Shown: one piece after another, positions 36,501 to 47,003 of the stretch
How positions within the stretch are numbered: the stretch's first letter is position 1
Layout: each line of letters starts with the position of its first letter
NCBI GenBank assembly: GCA_947034885.2
Contig: OX344754.2
Location: 2,046,001 to 2,110,000 of the forward strand
Reading direction: 5' to 3'
Source of the DNA: Thuidium tamariscinum
Lineage: Eukaryota; Streptophyta; Bryopsida; Hypnales; Thuidiaceae
Length of the DNA: 64,000 bases
Notes under the pieces: model-generated
Told to the model about the DNA's origin: nothing
What the model saw: the letters and a program-made list of their open reading frames with translations, nothing else
Databases searched by the model: none
Made by a program: the position numbers and the translations under genes

Positions 36501-39500
36501 TTGAGGTATGAATATTGCCAGGCATGTGAAAAATCGTGGTGTATTTTATTTGAAAGATTCTCCTCAGAACTTTGTCTATCAGAAATTGCGTTCTGTAGTT
36601 CTGGTTCCACTCAATAAAGGAACCACGAAGTGGTGCCTCGGAATTTTTCGATCAGTTGCCAGTCTGTAACATATACGTACAGTTGATACAAATCCTGTTC
36701 AATTCTTACAGGATTGGCGGTAATAACTTCAGCAATGCACCCCCACCCCCACCCCCGCCAATACCATTACCTCCTTCTCCAGTTACTCCACCTCCACTTT
36801 CTCCATTTTTTCTACTTCCACCTCCACCAAAACAATCACCTCCTCCTAGGCGAATACCCCCACCGCCTTCACAAAGGCCACGGAGCTCCTTACCGCCGTC
36901 AGGCATCAATGGATTTTGGACTGGTGGACGAATCGCTGGTGTCATAGTCGTGGTTTTTCTTGCAGGAGTTGTTGTCGTCCTATGCCTCATTTATTTTTCG
37001 CGGAGAAATCGTGGAAATGTAGGCCAAGGAGACCATGCGAGTCGTAGACGCCCATGGCGACGATCACTTGTCCCACAAGTTTCCACAGGTATTGTTGATA
37101 CGCATCGGTGAAAACTAAATGCTACTATTAGAAATTCTGTAGTAAATATTCTCTCTGTTGACGAATAGCATTTTTTGTGGTTAGTTGATTTACTTTTTAC
37201 GAAGTGGACAGGTGCTGTTACTTGGTTTGGAGCATTTCAATGTTTAATTGCTAAAGAAAGAAAGAATACTCGAAGCTGGCCGTTAATTCTGTACTACCCT
37301 GTCAAGAGTTCATATATATATGAAGTCACCAAGTTTGATCATTCCATTATAAGTCTCTGCAATTCAATTTTCAAGGAATGCGGAGAAGTTGATGCTTGAT
37401 TTTCATTTTGCAGAGAAATCATTGCATTCGAATCAGAAGTCAGGAGACGAAGGTGAGAACTTTGTGCACTTATTCTCTGGATCTCAGAGATCTAGATGGT
37501 TACTTTGACGCAGAGATCTACATAATCATGTGATACATGTACTAGTGTTGAAAATACTAACGCAGTATAGACTGTCGCTGATCAAGATGCCTCGTAGTAA
37601 GAGAGCTTCTGCAATATCAAAAAGTATGTACAAGGTCCAAACGGGGAAGTTTAAGTAAGTAGCAGACATGCTAAGTGAATAGGATCAATGATAAATCAGG
37701 AATGAAGAATGAAGAAGTGAGTCTCGGATGAAAAGGAAGGTGACGTCACTCTATACAAGAAGATGAGCAGGAGTGTGCGTTATGTCAACAACTAGACAGT
37801 TTCTCTCTTCAACTACGTCAGCGACTTGTAGTTGGAGGCATATATTTCGAGGACGCTTGTATAATTTTTCGTACTCGATGACTTTTGTCAGGTTTAATTC
37901 CCGACTCCAGTGAAAAGATAGCAAGTCCACGAGAAATGGGAAAAGATGACTCTCCACTATCTCCAGTGAAGACCCAGGATCTCAAGGCACCCCCATCTTT
38001 CAAGAGTTTTGGAGAGAGCGGTCCTACGAGACCCCCTCCCAGTAGACCCCCACCAGCTAAGTCTACTAAGGCTGTGGTTCCAGCTATTGCATTTTCTGTG
38101 GCAGATCTTCAGACCGCCACCAACAGTTTTGCTCAAGAAAATCTGATTGGAGAAGGGTCTTTGGGTCGAGTATATCGAGGAGAATTTCCTGATGGCCAGG
38201 TGATTACTGATGATCTGAGTGATACATGGATGTTGACATGACTTCGTTAGGCTTTCATGATGGCAGAACAGATATTCGAGCGGAGCTTAGGACACATATA
38301 GCGTATCCTTCGCAAGTGTGAGATTCACTTCGGCTTTATTATCAACGTGACAATCTCAGCTTTCCTTTTGACTTCACCTGGCAAGACATTATCTTGCATC
38401 TTGAGTTCCGATTGGGCTGTGCTTTGTGATCAGGTATACGCAGTGAAGAAGCTGGATTCTTCATCACCTGTAGTTCAAAGTGAGAAAGACTTCCTTGGGG
38501 TATTATCCGGTATGGCTAGATTACGTCATGGAAATATTACTGGGTTAGTTGGTTATTGTGCTGAGCATGGACAACGACTGCTGGTATATCAGTATGTAAA
38601 CCGGGGAACGCTCAATGATATGCTTCATACCAACGATGAAAATACGAAACGACTGACGTGGAACGCACGAGTAAAGATTGCTCTTGGAACTGCTCGTGCT
38701 CTCGAGTGAGTTTCGAAATCCTGCAATGAGTTGACGCTACTGTCTTGATTAAGCGGGGGCTTTCTAGTTGGAAATTAAATATCGTTTAACACTACAATTC
38801 AGGTAGAGGTGACGACGAAATCATTGATGCATTAGCTAATCGCACTTTGCAGCATGGTGCTAACACGGGTGCTGACTTCGGGTTCCCAGCATATGGGTTC
38901 CAACACCGATATCCATTATTTAATTTTTTGTGTGGAACGTACTGCAGATACTTGCACGAAGTATGTATTCCTGCTGTCGTCCACCGGAACTTCAAGTCTG
39001 CGAATGTGCTATTGGATGATGAGCTAAACCCTTTCCTCACAGACTGCGGAATTGCAGCCCTCACGCCCCTCGGTTCTGATCGACAGGTTTGCATCCTTCT
39101 TAGTATCTGCTTGGGAGAAGTTACATTTTTTTGCAATTACATTAACTGTACTTTGAGTTCCCTTTAGAAAAGATTGTTTTCACGGATATGTATATACGTT
39201 GCAGGACAAATTCCCCACGTCTAGCTAATGTTGAGCATGCTCAATACATACATTTCTTTGTGAAAATACTTTTCGCAATCAAAAAAGCTTACATTGCATA
39301 CGTTCTGGCTCTAGTTCTATTAATAAAGGTTGAACGTTTCTGGTCAATCATGCAGGTGTCAACTCAAATGCTGGGATCGTTTGGATATAGCGCCCCTGAG
39401 TATGCGATGTCTGGCATCTACACTGTAAAGAGCGACGTGTACAGCTTTGGCGTGGCCATGCTCGAACTTTTGACTGGTCGCAAGCCGTTGGACACGTAGA

Positions 39501-40245
39501 TACTACGATTCTCTTATCTTCTCTCAATTTATTGTTAGTTGTGCATGAAATGACCCACTTCCTTCAAGTCAAAACGATAATGTCTAGCATTCATATGAGT
39601 GTTTCTGCGAATGTATGTATCTAGCTCAATGCTTAGGAATCACTGATTAATTAATTAATCAAGAACAATGTTGGCTTTCCTCCCTTCATGCAGTGCAAGG
39701 TTAAGAGCTGAGCAATCATTAGTACGATGGGCTACGCCACAACTACACGACATTGATGCATTGGCCAAGATGGTCGACCCTACATTGCGAGGAATGTATC
39801 CTGCGAAGTCCCTTTCCCGCTTTGCTGATGTCATCGCCCTCTGTGTACAGGTGCTCTCAAATTCATTCCTCGGTTCATGCCCTTACTGACAATCTAATCA
39901 CGTGCAGGGTTTGAGGTAAAAATGGCTGCTGGATTCATGAACATGGGGTTGTCGTGTTGAGTCGAAGCTTAGAATCCAGTCATGATTAGAATCCCAACCA
40001 CTAAATTGAAGAATCTAAGCTTTAATTGTAGGAAGCCGAAACTGCCCGAAAGCATCGCTAAGACTCTTGGCACTTGAATGATACAGCCGGAGCCTGAATT
40101 TCGTCCTGGCATGTCCGAAGTAGCGCAAGCTCTTGTACGACTCATGCATCGAGCGAGCCTAAACAAACGCAGATCCGGTGACTCCGACTTGGGAGCATCA
40201 ACCGGGAGTTTGGGTGGGCATGATCCCTCGGACTCTTCAACTTGA
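33515..40245 (+). CDS. STRUBBELIG-receptor-family leucine-rich repeat receptor-like kinase (SRF-type)
   Basis: Seventeen exons join to 767 aa: 33515-33605, 33960-34092, 34318-34389, 34566-34631, 34804-34875, 35003-35074, 35442-35513, 35693-35764, 36443-36505, 36712-37088, 37414-37452, 37892-38199, 38434-38705, 38948-39086, 39356-39495, 39694-39850, 40087-40245. Order: signal peptide (1-24), SRF N-terminal region with [14 protein letters not shown], about six LRRs (75-238), a proline-rich juxtamembrane block (247-295), a membrane helix (311-333), and a kinase domain (about 454-735). SRF proteins signal in tissue morphogenesis; the founding member STRUBBELIG acts at the plasma membrane and plasmodesmata. 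Kinase motifs: GEGSLGRV 463-470, AVKK with Lys484, HRN at 582-584 in place of HRD, DCG at 602-604 in place of DFG, SAPEYA, and [20 protein letters not shown]. The HRN and D-x-G changes are usual for SRF kinases and suggest weak or no catalysis. Exons 3, 5, 6, 7 and 8 are each exactly 72 nt in phase 2, one per LRR. Exon 11 is only 39 nt. The start is the first ATG giving a signal peptide. Confidence 0.93.
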
Positions 40246-41506
40246 CATTTCTAAGCCTGAAGCATCGCTTGAACCAGACAAGCATGCCTTTTGGTGAAAC
40301 TCCAACGCTCCAATTAAGGGTAAATTTTTTTAAATGATATTGTCATTGACCTTGAGATAGGGTTTCTGGTACATTGCCCTTGTAAAATTTGTGTCCAATT
40401 TTTTCAAAGAGCGATCAGTATCTGTCAAGCACAGAAGTAGGCTGTCCACTAAATAGGTAAATCGTGGTTTGAAATTTTGCGTGTTCATAGCTTTTACTTT
40501 GAACGAGCGATCTGGTTTTATGTCCCATTTGAACGCACTTTGACTGTCTTGTGTATCACCATTGCCGAGGGGTACAAACACTCCAACATTTTTGAGTAGC
40601 ATCGCACCTTAAGTGGGACTAAGTTAGTGCCCAGTAGAGTCAATCATGTCAAATCAGAGCAAATCATGAAAAATCAAAGCTCTGGTACACCCTCACTGTA
40701 AAAAAATGCCTCATTGCCTTTGATCATGCTGAGTTCAAATCTGCAGGAGAAGGTGCAAGTGGTTCTTTTGTGTCAAGTCTAAACAATGTTATGAACTTAA
40801 AGAACTATGCACATAGTTCTTTAAGTTCAGTTTGTGCAGAAGCATGTGAATGATATTAATTATACCAATGAATGGACCTGTTTGCTGTAAGTCAAAATCA
40901 TGTCCAATTTTGGACTAGTTTCAACCCATCCTCTATTAAACTGTTTACCTTTAAACCATTATTTTCTGTCTGACTATTTTGTCCAAACAATACTTTTGTA
41001 AGAACATTTACTTCAGTGGGGGTATATGCACTAAGAATGGCACCCCACACGACTTAATTCAATGCATAGTTGCTTTAAGCATCTAGATTCTGAAGGACGG
41101 ACTGGTGGCTGTGGAAATCATGCATTTTGATATATACATGGTATAGACTTTACTTGCACTACTTTACAATCCTTGCAAATTCTTAATAACTTATCAAAGG
41201 AGCCTGTAAAGGATTGACTCCCATTCACTAAACAGGGATGCTGTTCTGCAGAGATTGGTTGTGCTGACAACACACTGCGAAATTCATTTTCCTAATCAAC
41301 GGCACAAGGATGGGGTTCTACTTTTTTGGTGACCAGATCAACGGTGCAGGAATTTTGTGATTTTTGTGGGTAGTAGGCAGGGGCAGACTTGTTCGCCTCT
41401 TTTGGCCACATTGCCTTGCACATTGTAGAGGTGAATTTGTACTTTGAAGTAATATGTGAGATACTGTATAAGGATGTGTGAGTGAAGAATATGATTTCAT
41501 TGCTAG
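40246..41506. other. 3' flank and intergenic, no gene seen
   Basis: Contains the kinase gene's 3' UTR and unassigned sequence with short ORFs only. Around 41085-41125 a block with GGACGGACTGGTGGCTGTGG resembles 29230-29265, so an older dispersed repeat is present. Confidence 0.45.
40793..40828. repeat. perfect 17-bp-arm hairpin
   Basis: GAACTTAAAGAACTATG is followed almost directly by its complement, CATAGTTCTTTAAGTTC. It lies outside any gene model. Its role is unknown; it may be the relic centre of a foldback element. Confidence 0.85.
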
Positions 41507-42168
41507 TAAGGTAGAGGTACTCATAGTCAATCACTTAAGTGATTTTCAAGTAGATTGTGATATTAGGCAAGTGAAATTTTTGCATAGTAGGAAGATAGGA
41601 AATATGGGGACTATAAATTTTTTAGAATTTTATTCTCAAAATTAAAATTACTGTGATTTTTGGAAGCCAAGAAGTTGTTTAGATTAATAGCCAATGTCTA
41701 AACTGTTCCAATTTCAATCATAGACTAAGTACTTTCCTACTCACTACTTCCTACTTTCTTGTTCATTACTTTGGGACATGTGTCATGATCTTATTGGGCT
41801 CAACCCTAAAGTAGAGGAAAAAACACATTCCACCGTTTGGTTGGAAACGTGTTCTAGCCTTGGTTGGAAATAGTTGCACCCTACAAGTTGGACATGGGTC
41901 CCTTGTCAAGAATAGGTAGTCCTACCTTAATATGAGGCATTCCTCAATCTACACTCTGAGCAGCAACTCCTCATTCGCAATAATTTCAATTTGGGGAATA
42001 TATATATACTAGCATCACAATAATTTCAATTTTGGAAATAAAGTTTTGAAAAATTTACACTCCACGTATTTCCCATCTTCCAACATGGCAAAAATTTTAC
42101 TTGCTTCATATTGCTCATGATTTGCTTGAAAATTTCTTTAGTGATTGACTATGGATACCTCTACCTTA
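41507..42168. mobile_element. MITE family E, copy 2 (longer, probably composite)
   Basis: The left end TAAGGTAGAGGTACTCATAG and the right end close as inverted repeats, the right one reading CTATGGATACCTCTACCTTA. The arms stay similar for about 130 bp. The interior is shared with copies 1 and 3. A second end-like block (TAGTCCTACCTTA) near 41930 suggests one E element inside another. No ORF. Confidence 0.7.
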
Positions 42169-42191
42169 ACTACAAATAGTAGCTTTATGGT

Positions 42192-43287
42192 CCCAAAATT
42201 TTCATAACTTTTGACTACATGGTTTAAAAGTTATTGCATGATATGTGATTTTCTATATTAAGCAAGCATCAGGGTTGTCATATCGGACGGAATATCACTG
42301 TTCACGGACAGAATCGGACGAGTTAGGGCTGACCGGCTGCGAACTTCAAACAGCTGTAATTTTTGCAAAAAGTTTTCAAATTGGGTAAGTAAGATGTTTT
42401 TTGGCATCTACAGAAATTGTAGATGCCTAAAAACATCTTACTTACCCGATTTGAAAACTTTTTGCAAAAGTTACAGCTGTTTGAAGTTCGCAGCCGGTCA
42501 GCCCTAACTCGTCCGATTCTGTCCGTGAACAGTGATATTCTGTCCGATATGACAACCCTGGCAAGCATCTTGAGCAACTTAAAAAACTTCTTCAAAAATC
42601 ATTTTTTTTAAAATAAAAATTTGAAACCAGTTCTCTAGATTTACATAGACACGAGAAGCTTTGACTCATGCTATTTGAATTAATGAGATGAAAGTTATGA
42701 GGAGTTTTAGTTTGTGGGTAGTTTGTAGGAAGTTATAGAATGTCTAGTCAAAAATAAACTTTGAAGTCCTCTATTTAATTCAATTTTTAATATCATTGAG
42801 ACAGAATAAAAATATTGGATGAAGATTGTTTATTACAGCATTAAAACCATTGGGATTGGCATTTTTCAATTCAATAAATAAATTGTTAATAATTTAGTAT
42901 TTTGAATCATTTTCTACTTCTTTCTACTTACAATTTTTTTTTACATGTGGAAATTTTCAAGCATGTAGCCAACTTGAATTGAAGAATGAATCTAAAGACT
43001 TACAATCATTTTGGACATTTTTTCATACAATGTGGCCTTTTGAAGTTTAGCTGCCCGGATTTCCGTAGTGGTAAAAAAAGGATTTTTGTAACTTCAAACA
43101 CTAATGTCTTGCAATCTACATGGTGGAAATTTCTGAAATTTTTTCTACATGTTGTCAAGCTAATTCACTAAAAGATTCTACAGTTACATTATTCTAAAAA
43201 GTTTTTTTTTTCAAAAATTTGGCAGTTGTCCTAGAAATGATAGTTTTGGAATGGTTTTGGTAAAAACATATTCAAAACCTTTGAGGG
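42192..43287. mobile_element. TTAA-type element, inverted and truncated copy of 23702-24640
   Basis: The right end CCTTTGAGGG is followed by TTAA at 43288-43291. Read on the minus strand it follows copy C, including GTTTTTACC, CTACATGGTGG-like and CCGGGCAGC blocks, to about 140 bp short of the other end. It is interrupted by a 291-bp hAT-like foldback at 42270-42560. Confidence 0.75.
42270..42560. mobile_element. hAT-like foldback MITE, 291 bp, with 8-bp duplication GCAAGCAT
   Basis: GCAAGCAT occurs at 42262-42269 and 42561-42568. The element starts CAGGGTTGTCATATCGGAC and ends with its exact reverse complement. The arms remain nearly identical all the way to a tiny loop at about 42412-42418. 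CAGGG ends with an 8-bp duplication are typical of hAT elements. Near-identity of arms and duplications implies a recent insertion. A transcript would form a hairpin of about 140 bp. Confidence 0.92.
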
Positions 43288-43392
43288 TTAACAAGACAGA
43301 GTGTCGATCTCAACCAAGTCAACAGAAATTAATCTATTTGCCAACTTGAGCAAATTAGCCCTCCGATACAACTCGTTAACAAACTCTCCAAA

Positions 43393-43719
43393 GTAGAAGG
43401 CTCTTAAATGGAGCAGGTTCTAAAATGGTGCCCTATTTTAAATGTACAGTACTTGTACATGTTGCTTTTTCATAGCCTTCAGCAATGTATTGACAGTGTA
43501 CATTTTAGCTAGGGTACCATTTCAGAGCCCTATATCCTTTCAACTTTAAAATTTGATAACTAATTCAAAAAAGCTCAGGAAAATATGAAACGACTTGGGT
43601 TAAATGTCAATTCTACTTGTCTTTCAAGGAAATTTTACTGAAAAATATTTCTAGAAGTTTTTTTACCTCCCTGAAATTCAGTTTCAGCCCTTAGATGGTC
43701 CATTATAGGACCTCTTACC
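43393..43719. mobile_element. MITE family D, copy 3 (inverted)
   Basis: Begins GTAGAAGGCTCTTAAATGG and ends CCATTATAGGACCTCTTACC, the reverse complement of copy 1 at 17365-17699 with high similarity throughout. A 160-codon minus-strand ORF starting nearby runs through it and is a chance frame. Confidence 0.82.
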
Positions 43720-44179
43720 TCATATGATATCAAACCCAATTGGTGAACCAGGCTGGTGTGTATACTTTTCCATTTGCAATGAAATTCCATTTCATTTGTT
43801 TCAAACAAGAAAACAACCCAATTGGTGTATATGCCAATGTTGGAGAGATCAACTGGAAGGAGTTGATGGGTAGAATTGAATTGTAGGAACAAAAAATTAA
43901 TGATCTGAATCTCCTTGAGTAGCGTGAGATGCCTCAAAAACGATCTCCCTTCACTAAGAAACGTGGAGTCTTCCCTCCCTCCAATAGAAGATGAAACCGT
44001 AGTGTATACGTGACATAACTTTGTCAAAATACCGAAGTATGTACAACATAATTTTAGATAACAAACATCACGCACACTCGTGGCAAACATATTGACCTCA
44101 CATATGCACTGAATCACGAAGACCCCGTTTTTGTTGGTTTGCTAGTTGAATTTTGAATTGGATCCCTCTGAGGAGGGGA

Positions 44180-44374
44180 GGAGGGCTGCGCCTGCCAAGG
44201 AGGTAGTGCTAAACCAAGGCGACACGCGCGGGGCCAGACAGCAAGCTGCCAAACGAACCCGCACCCAAGAAAAATAAGATTAATATCATGAGGCTCGATG
44301 AGCCTCGTATCAGATATTAAACTGATAAGAACAGATACTACACTTGATCTTAGCCAAAAGGCCGAGAAAGGTAT
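44180..44374 (-). ncRNA. U2: U2 spliceosomal snRNA
   Basis: The minus strand reads ATACCTTTCTCGGCCTTTTG from 44374 downward, then GGCTAAGATCAAGTGTAGTA, TCTGTTCTTATCAGTTTAAT and ATCTGATACGAGGCTC. This is the plant U2 5' half: stem I, the branch-point recognition sequence GTAGTA, and stem IIa/IIb with the loop pairing GAGGCTCATCGAGCCTC. An Sm-like site (TTATTTTTC) follows. The 3' half is GC-rich, with GCACTACCTCC near the end. U2 snRNA pairs with the intron branch site in the spliceosome. The 5' end is firm; the 3' end is estimated from the usual length of about 196 nt. Confidence 0.95.
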
Positions 44375-44400
44375 ACTCCAAAATAGTTAACCAGCCCTTC

Positions 44401-44444
44401 TTATACCCGCAACCTGTCTCCACCATCGCCAAAACGTATGGGAC
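44401..44444 (-). promoter_or_regulatory. plant snRNA promoter: USE and TATA box
   Basis: On the minus strand TATAAG lies about 27-32 bases upstream of the U2 start (plus 44401-44406). GTCCCATACGT, close to the plant upstream sequence element RTCCCACATCG, lies at plus 44434-44444. The centres are about 35 bp apart, the spacing typical of Pol II-transcribed plant snRNA genes (Pol III genes use a shorter spacing). This supports a functional U2 locus rather than a pseudogene. Confidence 0.8.
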
Positions 44445-47003
44445 AAATTAACACCTGCGCTCCTCCTTTTACTTTTCTTCCGAGAAATTTCCCCATCGAC
44501 TCATATTATGTTATAGATTCCCTGATTTTTTGTCATAGTGTAATGCGAACTACCTACAGAGGAGTGGAGTGGCGAATGCAACGGATTCAAAGATTCATCA
44601 CATCAATATTAAAGCTTTAGAAGATGGAACGGTAACGGGACGAGGTTGGTGACCACCAAAGTTTCGAGCTCAAGAATCTACTTGAATCTGCCTCAGATCA
44701 CCATCGTTTACCGTGACTGAATCTCAATGCCAAACGCACGCAACATAGTTTGGCATATACCAAGGCTTCAAATTTGGCGCATCTGGTATTCCAACGCTTC
44801 AGTCGAAAGGTTCGTATCGTGAAAATGTCTCCTTCAAATTGCACGTAGTTTCTCCAGAATCAGGAGTTCAATTCTGGAGAGATCACCTAAACCTCTCGTT
44901 CCTCTGCTGTGCAACTCTGCTAGCTAGCTGAAATTCAGAGGGGCTTGATGTCCAGGTCTATGATGCAACATCTGCAAAGCGTCGATGAGCGCACAAATGT
45001 GCGGAATAGAACTGAAGAAAGGATGATGTAAACTACAATCAACTCATCTAGATAAACCAGAGTTGAAGCCTGCATTGGTCATGGCTATGAACATCATATC
45101 GAGCTACCTCAGTGTCCATATAAACCAGAATAAGTAGCATATACTGTTGAGGAACGCCAAAGTTAATAGATTATGCCGTGAAGCAGGATAGGACTGACCT
45201 CTACAGCCAAGAATGAAGGTTGAAGCAGCAGCTTGAACCGAGTCACTGGTCACAAGGCTTCATCCAAAACAGGATCGGGTAACCACTTACAGACAATTTG
45301 ATTTCCACTCCTGGCATAGATGTGATCCAATACATCAGCATCTAGTTTGTAAACTGATCCATTGTACAACCTCAACCCGCACACCTATCACTGTTTAGCT
45401 CTACTGCCAAAACCTTTCGCATCTTCTGACTAGGATTAGGATTCAGGAATGACGCCTGTGAGAAAGACTTCGTCAGCATTGGGTGAAAAGAAAGCGAATT
45501 TTAAAGCTGTATTGATTTGGTACATACTACGGTTTACAATTCATTGGTAAATAGTTATGAATGCCGGGTGAAGCAGATTTAGTTCCAAAGCAAAAAAAAC
45601 TTTCCATTCTGCTTCAAGAGTAATAATGTTGTAATGAACTAAACCACAGTGATCTGAGCACAATCGTTTCCTTCTCAATTAAGAATGCTTTTTCCAAGAG
45701 TTGGCGCTAGGGCTATATATGGAGTCCAGAGTGCTGACATCTTGACATGTCTGCGCGCAGGCCATGGATATGGCAATCATAACTGCAAGATGCGTAGTTG
45801 TTTAATAAGATGACGTAATGTTGCAAGAATAAATACCACTGGGAGCTTGTTGTCGTTTTTCACCAAGGCTTGCTCATTGACGGCAAAAGTCTTCTTCAAT
45901 CCTGATCAAAACCCTCCATCTGATGTAGAAGGGACTTTCCGGCAACATCGTGAAATCAAGAAAGCCAAACCTGAACTCATGGCTTACTTGCATGGCGACA
46001 AGACCTAGGTCGGCTTTAAAGCATCGACGTGTGCAAGAGCAACGTTCTGCTGCAGGCCCATCTACAAGAAGCAAACAATCCACGAAGCACAAGTCAGAAA
46101 CTCATTAGGATTGAGTCCCTTGGACCTGACTTAAGAGCTTCTGTTCTTGTAAAGCCAGGCTAACGTGAGACGATTTCTTCATACAAAAGAAGCATCCAGA
46201 AAGTGAGAAAGTGAGAAAGTGAGATTGTAGGCTTCAAAAATCCAAGGAGTGTTACCCATTGGTAACCGAGTGATACTGCTTTGGAGGAAACGATTGTGCG
46301 TTGTGTAGAAGCAGCTTCACAAACCTCAATAGAGTTGTACGTCAGGACATATAAGTTCTTCAAATCTGTCCAAAAAAAACGGAGTCCTCATACACAATAC
46401 ATCAGGTGCACGAACTTGTTCCTTTTCGAGGCTATGCATGTTAACTGAAGATAAGTCGTTTTAATTCGACACATTCCGATTTCAATGCTCTTGCGCTTCA
46501 AATCTTCTCACTCAAGAAGCCAAATGTTAGAAGTTACAGGTATCACAGGATTGATGAATAGAATTATAAACAGTCAAAGTACTATAAAAGCGTACCACAG
46601 ACTCAAGGCAACAGAGCATGTCTCGTTTCGTTTTCCAAAACAATTACCTTCATGTAGTGACAAGGTCGGGTGTGTTGTCTCAGTACCCTGCAGACAAAAG
46701 AGCACTATGCCGATCATACTGGCATCCGGAGTACGAGTACGTCATTTCTGTTTTATCACCAGATGCAACAGAATCTTTCGAAGGTTTACTCCTGGGGTCC
46801 ATTTCCCAAACTTAATCACATAAACTGTGTCTGTGATTCGGAGGTTCTTTACTATGGGGTACAAGTTTGTTTTTTGCAATCATAAATCTTCAGCAACTTG
46901 AGTGATGACCAAATATGAGCTCAGCACTTCGTCGGTGCTACCTTCAAATTGCTCGTGTTTAACCCAACCTTCGCTGATATTCATATAAGCACATTGTTCG
47001 TGA
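44445..47003. other. between U2 and the SET gene; no confident gene
   Basis: Composition is moderately gene-like. A minus-strand stretch near 46020-46055 reads CSCTRRCFKADLG, with a possible acceptor just before it and a donor after ATGCAA. It could be a missed exon or part of the SET gene's 3' UTR. No domain is recognised, so no gene is called. Confidence 0.4.

Noticed and set aside
36706..36990. Minus-strand Gly-rich ORF
   Set aside because: It is the mirror of the proline-rich juxtamembrane exon of the receptor kinase; CCX repeats read as GGX on the other strand.
43635..44117. 160-codon minus-strand ORF
   Set aside because: Its end runs into MITE family D copy 3, it has no domain, and the residue composition is that of AT-rich non-coding DNA.
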